Shown piece after piece: positions 18,046-26,772 of a stretch of 64,000 nucleotides of DNA (position 1 is its first letter; each line of letters begins with the position of its first letter). The position numbers and the translations under genes were made by a program. Source of the stretch: Dyadobacter chenhuakuii (lineage in GTDB: Bacteria; Bacteroidota; Bacteroidia; Cytophagales; Spirosomataceae); assembly GCF_023821985.2 (NCBI RefSeq), contig NZ_CP098805.1, positions 4,340,001 to 4,404,000 on the forward strand. The letters are read 5' to 3'. The notes under the pieces are model-generated. The model worked only from the letters and a program-made list of their open reading frames with translations. It did no database searches and was not told where the DNA came from.

Positions 18046-18690
18046 TTACTTTTCGCCGTAAGACAGATCGCCCGCATCGCCGAGTCCGGGAACAATGTAC
18101 CAGTGCTCGTTGAGCTTCTGATCGATTGCGCCTAGCCATAACCGGCAGTGCGGAATGCGTTTTTGCAGATATTCAACGCCCTCGGGACTGGCAATTACGG
18201 ATGCAATGTGCGTTTGTGCGGGTATGCCGAAGCGGAGCAAAGCGTGATATACTTTTTCCATCGACCGTCCCGTGGCAAGCATCGGATCTATTAATATTAA
18301 TATTTTACCCGTCAGGTCCGGGCTGGTAATGTAGTCCATTTCAACCTCAAACTCCTCTTCCGCATTGATGTGATGACCCCGGTAAGCGCCGATAAATGCA
18401 TTGTCGGCCTTATCAAACATATTTAAAAAACCCTCGTGCAAAGGCAATCCGGCACGCAAAATCGTGGCCAGGACCACGGGTTGGAGCAATGACCGGGACG
18501 ATGCTTGTCCGAGAGGTGTCTCTACTTTTTCCGTTTTGAATGTGAGCGTTTTAGAAAGTTCGTAGGCCAGCAACTCTCCTATCCGCTCCAAATTCCGCCG
18601 AAATCGCATCCTGTCTTTCTGCAAATTTACGTCACGCAATTCGGCCAGATAATGATCGGCGATGGAAGGTTTTTGGGAAAGTAAAAACAT
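18046..18690 (-). CDS. upp: Uracil phosphoribosyltransferase
   Basis: A 214-residue salvage enzyme that converts uracil and PRPP to UMP. The PRPP-binding loop ILIDPMLATGRSM and the uracil-binding C-terminal GLGDAGDLSYG are clear. Length is normal. It stands alone, convergent with the TonB receptor and divergent from the outer-membrane protein gene to its right. Confidence 0.94.
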   Translation of the reverse strand: MFLLSQKPSIADHYLAELRDVNLQKDRMRFRRNLERIGELLAYELSKTLTFKTEKVETPLGQASSRSLLQPVVLATILRAGLPLHEGFLNMFDKADNAFIGAYRGHHINAEEEFEVEMDYITSPDLTGKILILIDPMLATGRSMEKVYHALLRFGIPAQTHIASVIASPEGVEYLQKRIPHCRLWLGAIDQKLNEHWYIVPGLGDAGDLSYGEK

Positions 18691-18815
18691 AGGAAGGACA
18701 GTTTTTTAAACTACTCCATGCAAGATAATACAAATTCATTGACGTAATTTGGAAGAGTTATTTGAAAAATCATCCGCAAACGGTGAATGGTGTGAACAGT
18801 AGATTTTTTTTGCCT

Positions 18816-20588
18816 ATGGATCAAGGAATTATCCGGCTTTTCAAAATATTGATTTTATCACTGATATCCCTGTCATACGTACATGCACAAAGTTCTTTTG
18901 TTCCTTTCAATGACGATTATTACCATTTAATTGATCGTTTAGAGATCAAAAGGGGCAAATTCACAGAAGGTTTTCATTCCAATGTCAAGCCCTTTGAGCG
19001 TAAAGCAATTGTTGCGTTAACAGACTCCATATTAAAGGAAGGAACAATAAATCTGACGGACCGCGACTGGGAAACCATTGATTATTTGCGGGAGGATAGC
19101 TGGGAGTGGACAAATGGAATGATCGCTACGGATTCCCTGAAATACGATAAATTGGCCAGATTAGGCCTTTTTAAGGATCCCCCGCCCGGAAAAAAACGCA
19201 GATTTTTCAATCACCCCGCCGACCTTTACAGCATTCACAACCAAGATTTCGACCTGCATTTTAACTTTACTACAAACAACTTCATAGGCAGCGATAACAG
19301 CTACGGTAAAAAGTTCGGCAGAAATGAGGATTCAACACCAAACCGATTATGGGGAACCAGCAGAGGTGTGGAAATTCGTGGGATGATCAATGAGAAGCTG
19401 GGATTTTATACATATGTAACAGATACGCAGGGCCGTTTCCCGCGCTATGTTGATGATTTCAAAAATATTTACAGTTTCCCGGGTGAAGGACTGGCCAAAG
19501 CAACCCGGAACCGTGGCATCGACTATCTTACGGCAAGAGGCTACATTACATTCAGACCGTTAAAGAGCATTAATGTGAAGTTCGGGCACGATCATAATGT
19601 GTTCGGAAGCGGTTTCAGGTCATTGATCCTGTCGGATAACAGCAGCCCATATTTATTCTTACGACTTGATACACAGCTTGGTAAATTCCGCTATACCAAC
19701 TTGTACACCAGCATGATCAATGCGAATACCCGTTCATATCAAACCGACGGGCTCCTGAGACGTAAAAAGTTTGCGGCAATTCACCATTTGAGCGTCAACT
19801 TAACGGACAAAATCAATATTGGTGTATTTGAGGCAGAGGTTTTTAACAGGGATTCCGTAGGCGGCGGTTATGATCTGAATTATCTGAACCCGATCATTTT
19901 CTATCGTTATGTGGAATCTTATCTGGGAAGTAAGGACAATGCCGTCTTAGGTTTCGATTTCCGTTGGCTGGTTGCTAACAAGGCTTCCATTTACAGCCAG
20001 TTTGTGCTCGATGAATTTTTGACAAAATTCCTTTTTAACGGCAGCGGTTCCTGGACGAATAAATATAGTTTTCAGCTTGGCGGAAAGTATGTGGATGCAT
20101 TTGGCGTGCCTAACCTGGATTTGCAGGCAGAATACAACGTGGTTCGGCCCTACACCTATTCGCATAAGGACGGTGGTGCCAATTACGTACATTACGGACA
20201 ATCATTAACACATCCGTTAGGCGCGAATTTCCGTGAGTATCTTGGCATAATCCGTTATAAAGCCACTTCCCGGCTTTCTTTTTACGGAACCATTATGATG
20301 GCCAACCAGGGAAAAGACCCCGATGAAAATACGAACTTTGGCAGCGATATTACAAAGAGTTACGATAACCGGAACGGCGATCTGAACCAGACGATCGGCC
20401 AGGGCATTAAAGCCTCCACTGCTTACACGGACCTGCGGGCAAGCTATTCGCTGGCACATAATTTATTTATTGACGGCCGTTTTCTCCAAAGAAGAATTAA
20501 TTCTCCCGACGAATCAATAGCCGCCAAGTCGACGGTTTGGTCCCTGGCACTGCGCTATAACATGGCATTTCGCCAGCACACTTACTAG
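18816..20588 (+). CDS. Outer-membrane beta-barrel protein, capsule-assembly Wzi-like
   Basis: A 590-residue predicted outer-membrane protein. The ATG at 18816 gives a good signal peptide (MDQGIIRLFKILIL... ending VHA-QS); an upstream TTG at 18762 would add 18 residues in front of it, which is unlikely. The body is rich in alternating beta-strand and aromatic residues. The NYLNPIIFYRYVES block resembles Wzi/RemB-type proteins, which anchor capsule or act in gliding in Bacteroidota. The function is inferred from this family resemblance only. nadC follows 57 bp later. Confidence 0.6.
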   Translation: MDQGIIRLFKILILSLISLSYVHAQSSFVPFNDDYYHLIDRLEIKRGKFTEGFHSNVKPFERKAIVALTDSILKEGTINLTDRDWETIDYLREDSWEWTNGMIATDSLKYDKLARLGLFKDPPPGKKRRFFNHPADLYSIHNQDFDLHFNFTTNNFIGSDNSYGKKFGRNEDSTPNRLWGTSRGVEIRGMINEKLGFYTYVTDTQGRFPRYVDDFKNIYSFPGEGLAKATRNRGIDYLTARGYITFRPLKSINVKFGHDHNVFGSGFRSLILSDNSSPYLFLRLDTQLGKFRYTNLYTSMINANTRSYQTDGLLRRKKFAAIHHLSVNLTDKINIGVFEAEVFNRDSVGGGYDLNYLNPIIFYRYVESYLGSKDNAVLGFDFRWLVANKASIYSQFVLDEFLTKFLFNGSGSWTNKYSFQLGGKYVDAFGVPNLDLQAEYNVVRPYTYSHKDGGANYVHYGQSLTHPLGANFREYLGIIRYKATSRLSFYGTIMMANQGKDPDENTNFGSDITKSYDNRNGDLNQTIGQGIKASTAYTDLRASYSLAHNLFIDGRFLQRRINSPDESIAAKSTVWSLALRYNMAFRQHTY

Positions 20589-20645
20589 TAGTCAACGACT
20601 TCCTTTATTTCACACCGATAACCTTTATCAAAAACCATAAGTAAT

Positions 20646-21509
20646 ATGGAAACCAATCCCCATGAACTTCGCGATCTGATTCGGCTTGCTTTGCTGGAAG
20701 ATATTGGCGACGGCGATCATTCTTCCCTCTCCTGCGTGCCAGAAAATGCGACCAAGCGCGCACAATTACTTGTGAAACAGGATGGAATTCTGGCGGGCGT
20801 TGAGGTGGCCCAGATCATTTTTGACGAGACGGCCGCAGCCTATAATTACCCCCCCCTAAAAATAAATGTGTTACTTCTTGACGGAACTTACGTCAAAAGC
20901 AAGGATGTGGTATTTACCGTTGAAGGGAATGCACGATTGATCCTCAAAGCTGAACGGCTGGTTCTCAACACAATGCAGCGCATGAGCGGCATTGCAACCT
21001 ACGCCCGCCAGATGTCGGATCTGATCAAAGACTTGCCCGTAAAGCTGCTCGACACCAGAAAAACGACACCTAATTTTCGCGTTTTCGAAAAATTAGCTGT
21101 AAAAATCGGCGGTGCGGTAAATCACAGGATGGGCTTGTACGACATGATCATGTTGAAAGACAACCATGTGGATTATGCAGGAGGCATTGAACCGGCCATT
21201 TTGCGCGCGAGTGCTTACAGGCAAAAATTGGGTAAAAACCTGAAAATTGAAATAGAGACCAGAAATCTCAAAGAAGTCGACGAAGTGCTGCGTGTGGGGA
21301 TGGTCGACATTATTATGCTGGATAATTTTTCACTCGATGACCTGCGCGAGGCCGTAAAACGCATTGGCGGACGGTACGAAACGGAAGCATCGGGAAATAT
21401 TACGGAAAAAACATTGCGCGCGGTGGCGGAAACCGGCATTGATGGCATTTCCAGCGGCGCATTAACACACCAGGCAAGGAGTCTGGATTTGAGTTTAAAA
21501 GCCTTTTAA
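20646..21509 (+). CDS. nadC: Nicotinate-nucleotide diphosphorylase (carboxylating)
   Basis: A 287-residue enzyme converting quinolinate and PRPP to nicotinate mononucleotide in de novo NAD synthesis. The EDIGDGDHSS opening, LDTRKTTPNFRVFEKLAV, GGAVNHRMGLYDMIMLKDNH and IMLDNFS blocks are diagnostic. nadA/nadB are not nearby. It is followed within 23 bp by the helix-hairpin-helix outer-membrane protein, so the two may share a transcript. Confidence 0.96.
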   Translation: METNPHELRDLIRLALLEDIGDGDHSSLSCVPENATKRAQLLVKQDGILAGVEVAQIIFDETAAAYNYPPLKINVLLLDGTYVKSKDVVFTVEGNARLILKAERLVLNTMQRMSGIATYARQMSDLIKDLPVKLLDTRKTTPNFRVFEKLAVKIGGAVNHRMGLYDMIMLKDNHVDYAGGIEPAILRASAYRQKLGKNLKIEIETRNLKEVDEVLRVGMVDIIMLDNFSLDDLREAVKRIGGRYETEASGNITEKTLRAVAETGIDGISSGALTHQARSLDLSLKAF

Positions 21510-21532
21510 CCTTTCACTAAAACCAAAAGCGT

Positions 21533-23659
21533 ATGATTAAACTAAATACATTAACATACGCTTTTAGGTCAAAAATCCGGGATCGGGCGGTTCTGCCATG
21601 CATTGTCCTTACGCTCATTTTTTTATTGAGTCCCAAAAACCTTTTTGCCCAGGAGCCGCCGCGCAGGGAGATTGACATTGATGCCTTCATCCAAAACCTG
21701 ATCGCCGATCCTTCCGAAGAGGCTGATTACAGCGAACTCTACGAATCGCTTTTCGCATTATATGCTGATCCGATAGACATTAATAAGGCAACCCGTGACG
21801 AATTGGCGGCTTTAATGCTCCTTTCAGAAAAACAGTTAAATTCCTTTTTCAAATACCGCGAGCAACTCGGCCCGCTCATTTCCCTTTACGAACTACAAGC
21901 CATTCCTGATTTTGATCTGGTCGCCATCTATCGGTTACTGCCTTTTGTGACGGTCCATTCGCGCACATTGTCCCTGGCTGAGTCGCTGAAAAACCCTTCG
22001 CAACATTTCCTGATCGTCCGGTCCGGAAAATTACTGGAAAAACAAAAAGGCTTCCTTCCTGCTGATTCCGGATCTACGGCTTCAAGATATAACGGAAAAC
22101 CAGTTTACGGATATTTGAAATACAGAAATTCCCGCGCGGGAGTTTACAGTTACGGCTTCGCTATGGAGAAAGATGCGGGCGAAGTTTGGTGGAACTGGAA
22201 TGCAAAACGGCAAATTCTCGGCTCAGATTTTTCCTCATTTCATGTACAGATTATGAACCAGGGAAAGATCAAAAACCTGATCATTGGGGATTATCAAATG
22301 CAGGCTGGGCAAGGACTCGTAATGGCCGCGGGATTTTCGCTGGGCAAAGGTGCAGAGGTCATCAGCTCCACATACAGAAGCACATTAGGCTTAAAACCTT
22401 ACACTTCTGCATTGGAATCCAACTTTTTTCGGGGAGCCGCAGCGACGTTTTCATTGTCAAAGCATTTTGAGCTAACAACATTTTACTCTTATACCAAAAG
22501 AGATGCAACTGTTAATGACGCGAAAGACGATCGTGAGCACATAGCCAGCTCCTTACCCGTCACCGGTTACCATCGGACAGCCGGCGAGCGGGACAAGCAT
22601 AATAATCTTTTGGAACAAAATATCGGGATGCATTTGCTCTTTAAGCTGCCTTCCAAAGCTGGCCAGCTTGGCTTCACATGGCTGAATACGGGTTATGACA
22701 TCAAATTACAGAAGCGGAATACGGCTTACAACCGCTATGAATTTTCCGGAAAACACAATCTTGTTGTTGGCCTGCATGGTGATTACCGATGGCAAAACTT
22801 TCATTTTTTCGGAGAAGCGGCACGCTCGAAAAGCGGAGGTTACGGAGCCATTGCAGGCTTAATAGCAGCATTGGGCAAAAAGTTTGATCTCAGCATGTTA
22901 GGCCGTCATTACGACTGCGATTTTCAAACATTCTACGGAAATGCCATTGCAGAAGCCACGCGACCGATTAATGAAACGGGCGGTTATGCGGGTTTTCGTT
23001 ACGCACCGAACCGGCGTTGGAAGCTGAGTGCATATTATGATTATTTCAAATTTCCGTGGCTGAAATATCTGGTAGACGCGCCTTCGAAAGGTTACGATTA
23101 TTATGTCCACATTCTCTGGAAGCCTAACAAGCGATTTAATGCTTACGCTTTATATCACCAGAAGAAAAAACAGCGCAATGCGCCGTCAGATAGCGGGAAC
23201 GAAGATGGGCTCGTTTCCACAATCCGCAAAACGGCAACGATCAACGTCGAATATGAGAAACCACTTCGCTTCTCGCTCAAAACCCGTTTGCAAAGCGGCA
23301 ATCTGGCCTATATAAAGATTTCAAAATCAAATGGTTTCACCCTTTTACAAGACGTAAGCTGGCAATTTCCAAGGCTGGAACTGAGTGCCCGCCTGGCCTA
23401 TTTCAAAACGGATGATTATGACAGCAGACAATATGTGTATGAAAAAGATATGCTTTACGCCTTCTCCATTCCCGCATATTACGACGCCGGCACCCGGCAT
23501 TATCTCATGGCGCGTTATGCCGTTTCCAAAAATATGAAGCTGTGGCTCAGGTGGTCACAAACGCGCTATGCAAATCTGGACAAAATCAGCTCCGGCCTGA
23601 ATGAAATTCAGGGTGCCAAACGCAGCGAGTTAAAGGCCCAGGTAATGTATCAGTTTTGA
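21533..23659 (+). CDS. Outer-membrane protein with N-terminal helix-hairpin-helix domain
   Basis: A 708-residue exported protein. Residues 1-40 form a signal peptide (ending LFA-QE). Residues about 78-140 form a ComEA-like helix-hairpin-helix unit (DINKATRDELAAL, then FFKYREQLGPLISLYEL). From about 160 to the end it is a predicted outer-membrane beta-barrel with the GDYQMQAGQGLVMAAGFSLGKG block. This fusion recurs as an uncharacterised Bacteroidota family. The first hairpin lacks the usual GIG turn, so DNA binding is not assured. It lies between nadC and recQ, all on the plus strand. Confidence 0.7.
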   Translation: MIKLNTLTYAFRSKIRDRAVLPCIVLTLIFLLSPKNLFAQEPPRREIDIDAFIQNLIADPSEEADYSELYESLFALYADPIDINKATRDELAALMLLSEKQLNSFFKYREQLGPLISLYELQAIPDFDLVAIYRLLPFVTVHSRTLSLAESLKNPSQHFLIVRSGKLLEKQKGFLPADSGSTASRYNGKPVYGYLKYRNSRAGVYSYGFAMEKDAGEVWWNWNAKRQILGSDFSSFHVQIMNQGKIKNLIIGDYQMQAGQGLVMAAGFSLGKGAEVISSTYRSTLGLKPYTSALESNFFRGAAATFSLSKHFELTTFYSYTKRDATVNDAKDDREHIASSLPVTGYHRTAGERDKHNNLLEQNIGMHLLFKLPSKAGQLGFTWLNTGYDIKLQKRNTAYNRYEFSGKHNLVVGLHGDYRWQNFHFFGEAARSKSGGYGAIAGLIAALGKKFDLSMLGRHYDCDFQTFYGNAIAEATRPINETGGYAGFRYAPNRRWKLSAYYDYFKFPWLKYLVDAPSKGYDYYVHILWKPNKRFNAYALYHQKKKQRNAPSDSGNEDGLVSTIRKTATINVEYEKPLRFSLKTRLQSGNLAYIKISKSNGFTLLQDVSWQFPRLELSARLAYFKTDDYDSRQYVYEKDMLYAFSIPAYYDAGTRHYLMARYAVSKNMKLWLRWSQTRYANLDKISSGLNEIQGAKRSELKAQVMYQF

Positions 23660-23718
23660 TTAAATGTTTTTGATTGCCCGTAATTAATCCCAAAATTTGA
23701 CCTCTTTTTCAAGATCCG

Positions 23719-25869
23719 ATGCAAGACAACAAACTAGAAGCACTTAAAAAATATTTTGGTTACGACTCCTTCCGACCGCAGCAAGCCGAAATCATCGACA
23801 CCGTCATGGCAGGCAAAGATTGCCTCGTCCTCATGCCGACCGGCGGCGGAAAGTCAGTCTGTTTCCAGATTCCCGCCATACTCAAAGACGGCCTGACCGT
23901 TGTTATCTCACCCTTAATCGCGTTGATGAAGGATCAGGTGGAAGCATTGCGGGGGAACGGGGTGAATGCGGCGTTTTTGAATTCATCCCTTTCTGGCGCT
24001 GAGCAGGATAGCGTGATGTGGCAAGCAAAAACAGGCGAATTGAAATTGCTATACATTGCACCCGAACGCCTTTTTTCGGGAAATACATTTGATTTTTTAC
24101 GCGAGTGGAATGTAAAGTTGTTTGCTGTGGACGAATCGCACTGTATTTCGTCCTGGGGCCACGATTTCCGCCCGGAATATCGCCAGCTGAACACTTTAAA
24201 AATGCGCTTTCCTGACATTCCGGTCATTGCATTAACAGCAACCGCCGACCGCGTGACACGCCGGGACATTCTGAAACAGCTGAACATTGAATCTGCCGAA
24301 ACATTCATCGCTAGTTTCGACCGGCCCAACCTCAACCTGAGCGTGCTTCCGGGTAGAAAACGCATGCAGCAAATCCAGGAGTTTCTGAAAAAACACGAGG
24401 GACAGGCCGGCATCATTTACTGTCTGAGCCGTAAAGGAACCGAAACGGTGGCGGCGAGCCTGAAAAATGCCGGTTTCAAAGCCGAATATTATCACGCAGG
24501 TCTGGCGCCGGATAAACGCTCTCGCGTACAAGAGCAATTTCTGAAAGATGACATTCAGGTGATTGTAGCCACCATTGCCTTCGGAATGGGGATTGACAAA
24601 TCCAATGTGCGCTGGGTTATTCACTACAACTTGCCTTCAAATGTAGAAAGCTTTTACCAGGAAATCGGGCGGGCAGGGCGTGATGGTTCCCCTTCGGACA
24701 CCGTGCTTTTTTACAGCTTCCTGGATATCATTACCAGGCAGGATATGATCAACAATTCGGATCAATCTGCCGAGCAGAAAGAGCTTTTGCACGCCAAACT
24801 GAACCGGATGAAGCAATATGCGGAAGCGGACATTTGCCGGAGGCGCATCTTACTCAGCTATTTCAATGAAGCCGTGGATTACGACTGCGGAAACTGCGAT
24901 GTGTGCAGAAACCCAAGAACGCGGTTCGATGCCACCGTTATCGCCCAGAAAGCCCTTTCCGGCATTGCGCGCACCGACCAGAAAATAGCGATGGGGATGC
25001 TGATCGATATTTTGCGGGGCAGCCGTAACCGCAACATTCTGCAACACGGCTACGACCGGCTTCCCACCTTTGGCGTCGGTAACGAGCTTCGCGGGGAAGA
25101 ATGGGCGGAATACATTGGCCAGCTGCTGAACTCCGGCGTGATGGATATTGCGTACGACGAAGCACATTCATTCAAACTAAATCCGGTGAGCAAGCAGGTT
25201 TTGAAAGGCGAACGCAAAGTAGAGCTCGTGAAATTCATTCCGATTTCCGAACGCAAAGCCAAGGAAGAAGCGCTGGTTCCGAAAGAAAAACCGAAGCAGG
25301 AAATCATTCGCGATGCATTGTTCGAACGCCTGCGCATATTAAGAAAGCAAATGGCCGACGCGCTGGGCGTTCCGCCTTATGTCGTTTTCAGCGATGCAAC
25401 GCTTTCAGAGATGGCGCAGAAAAAGCCAATTTCGGAGGCGCAGATGAAAGCCGTTTCAGGGATTGGTGCAGAGAAATTCCGTCGTTATGGCGAAACATTC
25501 ATTAACGAAATTCTGGCCTTTGCTAGGGAAAATACGAAGCCCGGAACACGTGTGGTAAAGGGAATGACCTATGTAGAAACACTCGATTTGTATCAGGAAG
25601 GTTACTCTTTAAAAATAATTGCAGAAAAACGTGATCTCAGTACAGTCACCATTATTTCACATTTAATTAAGCTGAAAGAAGATGGCCACAACATTGATTT
25701 ACGAGGACTTATTGATAATCAGGCATATAATACGATAATTCAAGCTGCACAGGAAATTCAGGTTGGAAAAAACGATCCACTCAAACCCCTTTTCGAGCTG
25801 CTTAATGAGCAATTCGACTACGGACAGATCCGGCTCGCACTTGCACTTTTCGAGGAATCACGGAATTAA
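23719..25869 (+). CDS. recQ: ATP-dependent DNA helicase RecQ
   Basis: A 716-residue 3'-5' DNA helicase. Walker A TGGGKS is at residues 41-46 and the DEAH-type box is DESHCISSWGHDFRPEY. The helicase C motif GRAGRDG and the zinc site (C...CGNCDVC) mark RecQ. An RQC winged helix, an HRDC domain (about 530-610) and a C-terminal helix-turn-helix domain (YQEGYSLKIIAEKRDLS) follow. The C-terminal extension is typical of Bacteroidota RecQ. The gene is 59 bp after the helix-hairpin-helix protein. Confidence 0.95.
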   Translation: MQDNKLEALKKYFGYDSFRPQQAEIIDTVMAGKDCLVLMPTGGGKSVCFQIPAILKDGLTVVISPLIALMKDQVEALRGNGVNAAFLNSSLSGAEQDSVMWQAKTGELKLLYIAPERLFSGNTFDFLREWNVKLFAVDESHCISSWGHDFRPEYRQLNTLKMRFPDIPVIALTATADRVTRRDILKQLNIESAETFIASFDRPNLNLSVLPGRKRMQQIQEFLKKHEGQAGIIYCLSRKGTETVAASLKNAGFKAEYYHAGLAPDKRSRVQEQFLKDDIQVIVATIAFGMGIDKSNVRWVIHYNLPSNVESFYQEIGRAGRDGSPSDTVLFYSFLDIITRQDMINNSDQSAEQKELLHAKLNRMKQYAEADICRRRILLSYFNEAVDYDCGNCDVCRNPRTRFDATVIAQKALSGIARTDQKIAMGMLIDILRGSRNRNILQHGYDRLPTFGVGNELRGEEWAEYIGQLLNSGVMDIAYDEAHSFKLNPVSKQVLKGERKVELVKFIPISERKAKEEALVPKEKPKQEIIRDALFERLRILRKQMADALGVPPYVVFSDATLSEMAQKKPISEAQMKAVSGIGAEKFRRYGETFINEILAFARENTKPGTRVVKGMTYVETLDLYQEGYSLKIIAEKRDLSTVTIISHLIKLKEDGHNIDLRGLIDNQAYNTIIQAAQEIQVGKNDPLKPLFELLNEQFDYGQIRLALALFEESRN

Positions 25870-25902
25870 GTTTTATATTTACATCATTATACTATCAACG
25901 CC

Positions 25903-26286
25903 ATGTCAAGACAAAATATACTATCTGGTTCTCCCTGGGAAGACAAAATGGGATACTGCCGCGCGGTGCGCATCGGTAACATTATAGAAGTTGCAGGCAC
26001 TGTTGCCATCGTTGACGGAGAAAAAGTAAAGGCAGACGATGCTTTTGCTCAAACGAATAACATTATTGAAAGAATCGAAAAGGTTCTGCAGGAAGCCGGA
26101 GCCAGTTTAAATGATGTTGTGAGAACACGCATTTTTACCACGGACATCAGCCTGTTTGACGATATAGCAAGAGCACACGGCGCTTTTTTCAGGGATATCA
26201 AGCCCGCTACGGGGATTTACGAGATCAGCAAACTCGTTGCGCCGGAATATTTAATTGAAATCGAGTTCACGGCCATTGTGTCGTAA
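25903..26286 (+). CDS. RidA family protein (reactive imine/enamine deaminase-like)
   Basis: A 127-residue small enzyme of the RidA/YjgF family, which hydrolyses reactive enamines and imines. The conserved arginine lies in VVRTRIFTTD and the C-terminal glutamate in LIEIEFTAI. It starts 33 bp after recQ and is followed by a terminator hairpin. Confidence 0.88.
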   Translation: MSRQNILSGSPWEDKMGYCRAVRIGNIIEVAGTVAIVDGEKVKADDAFAQTNNIIERIEKVLQEAGASLNDVVRTRIFTTDISLFDDIARAHGAFFRDIKPATGIYEISKLVAPEYLIEIEFTAIVS

Positions 26287-26301
26287 TATATTGAAATAGT
26301 T

Positions 26302-26337
26302 AAAAAATGCCTTTACATAATGATAAGGCACTTTTTT
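26302..26337 (+). terminator. Intrinsic terminator after the RidA gene
   Basis: TGCCTT/AAGGCA stem flanked by A-tract and T-tract (AAAAAA...CTTTTTT), 15 bp after the stop codon. It closes the recQ-ridA run. Confidence 0.7.
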
Positions 26338-26439
26338 GTACTAAAATAATTTTTTAACGGTTACAACCATCTGGAGCGAAAATTGCTCTTTGTGTTGTAG
26401 TTGTCTGAAAAGGACCCTTAAAAAATAGACATCTTAAAT

Positions 26440-26757
26440 ATGAAAAATAAACATACGTTGCTCATAGCCACCTTTTTACTAGGACTTTGTGTAATACAAA
26501 AAGAGGCACGTTACAAAGCAATGACGGGTGGGAATGTGGAAAAAATGTACAATATTCCCTCAATAGACAGAAGTGGTGAATTGGCAAACCAGGAATTATC
26601 CAACTCACGCCAAGCGCAAGAGGTGACTATTTTGTCAAAATCCGATTTGTTTGATTTTACTTCCTTAGATAGTTCTTCGCAGTCGGTGAGTTCGGTAAAA
26701 TTGATGAACAACAGCCTGCTTAACATTTCGTCGGGAACGAAATTGCTTAATAATTAA
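26440..26757 (+). CDS. Small exported hypothetical protein
   Basis: A 105-residue protein with a lysine start and hydrophobic stretch (MKNKHTLLIATFLLGLCVIQ), so probably exported; the LLGLC could be a weak lipobox. The rest is Ser/Asn-rich and polar with no recognised domain. It is convergent with the SNF2 helicase gene (15-bp gap). No homologous family is recalled. Confidence 0.5.
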   Translation: MKNKHTLLIATFLLGLCVIQKEARYKAMTGGNVEKMYNIPSIDRSGELANQELSNSRQAQEVTILSKSDLFDFTSLDSSSQSVSSVKLMNNSLLNISSGTKLLNN

Positions 26758-26772
26758 AGACACTATGGGCGC

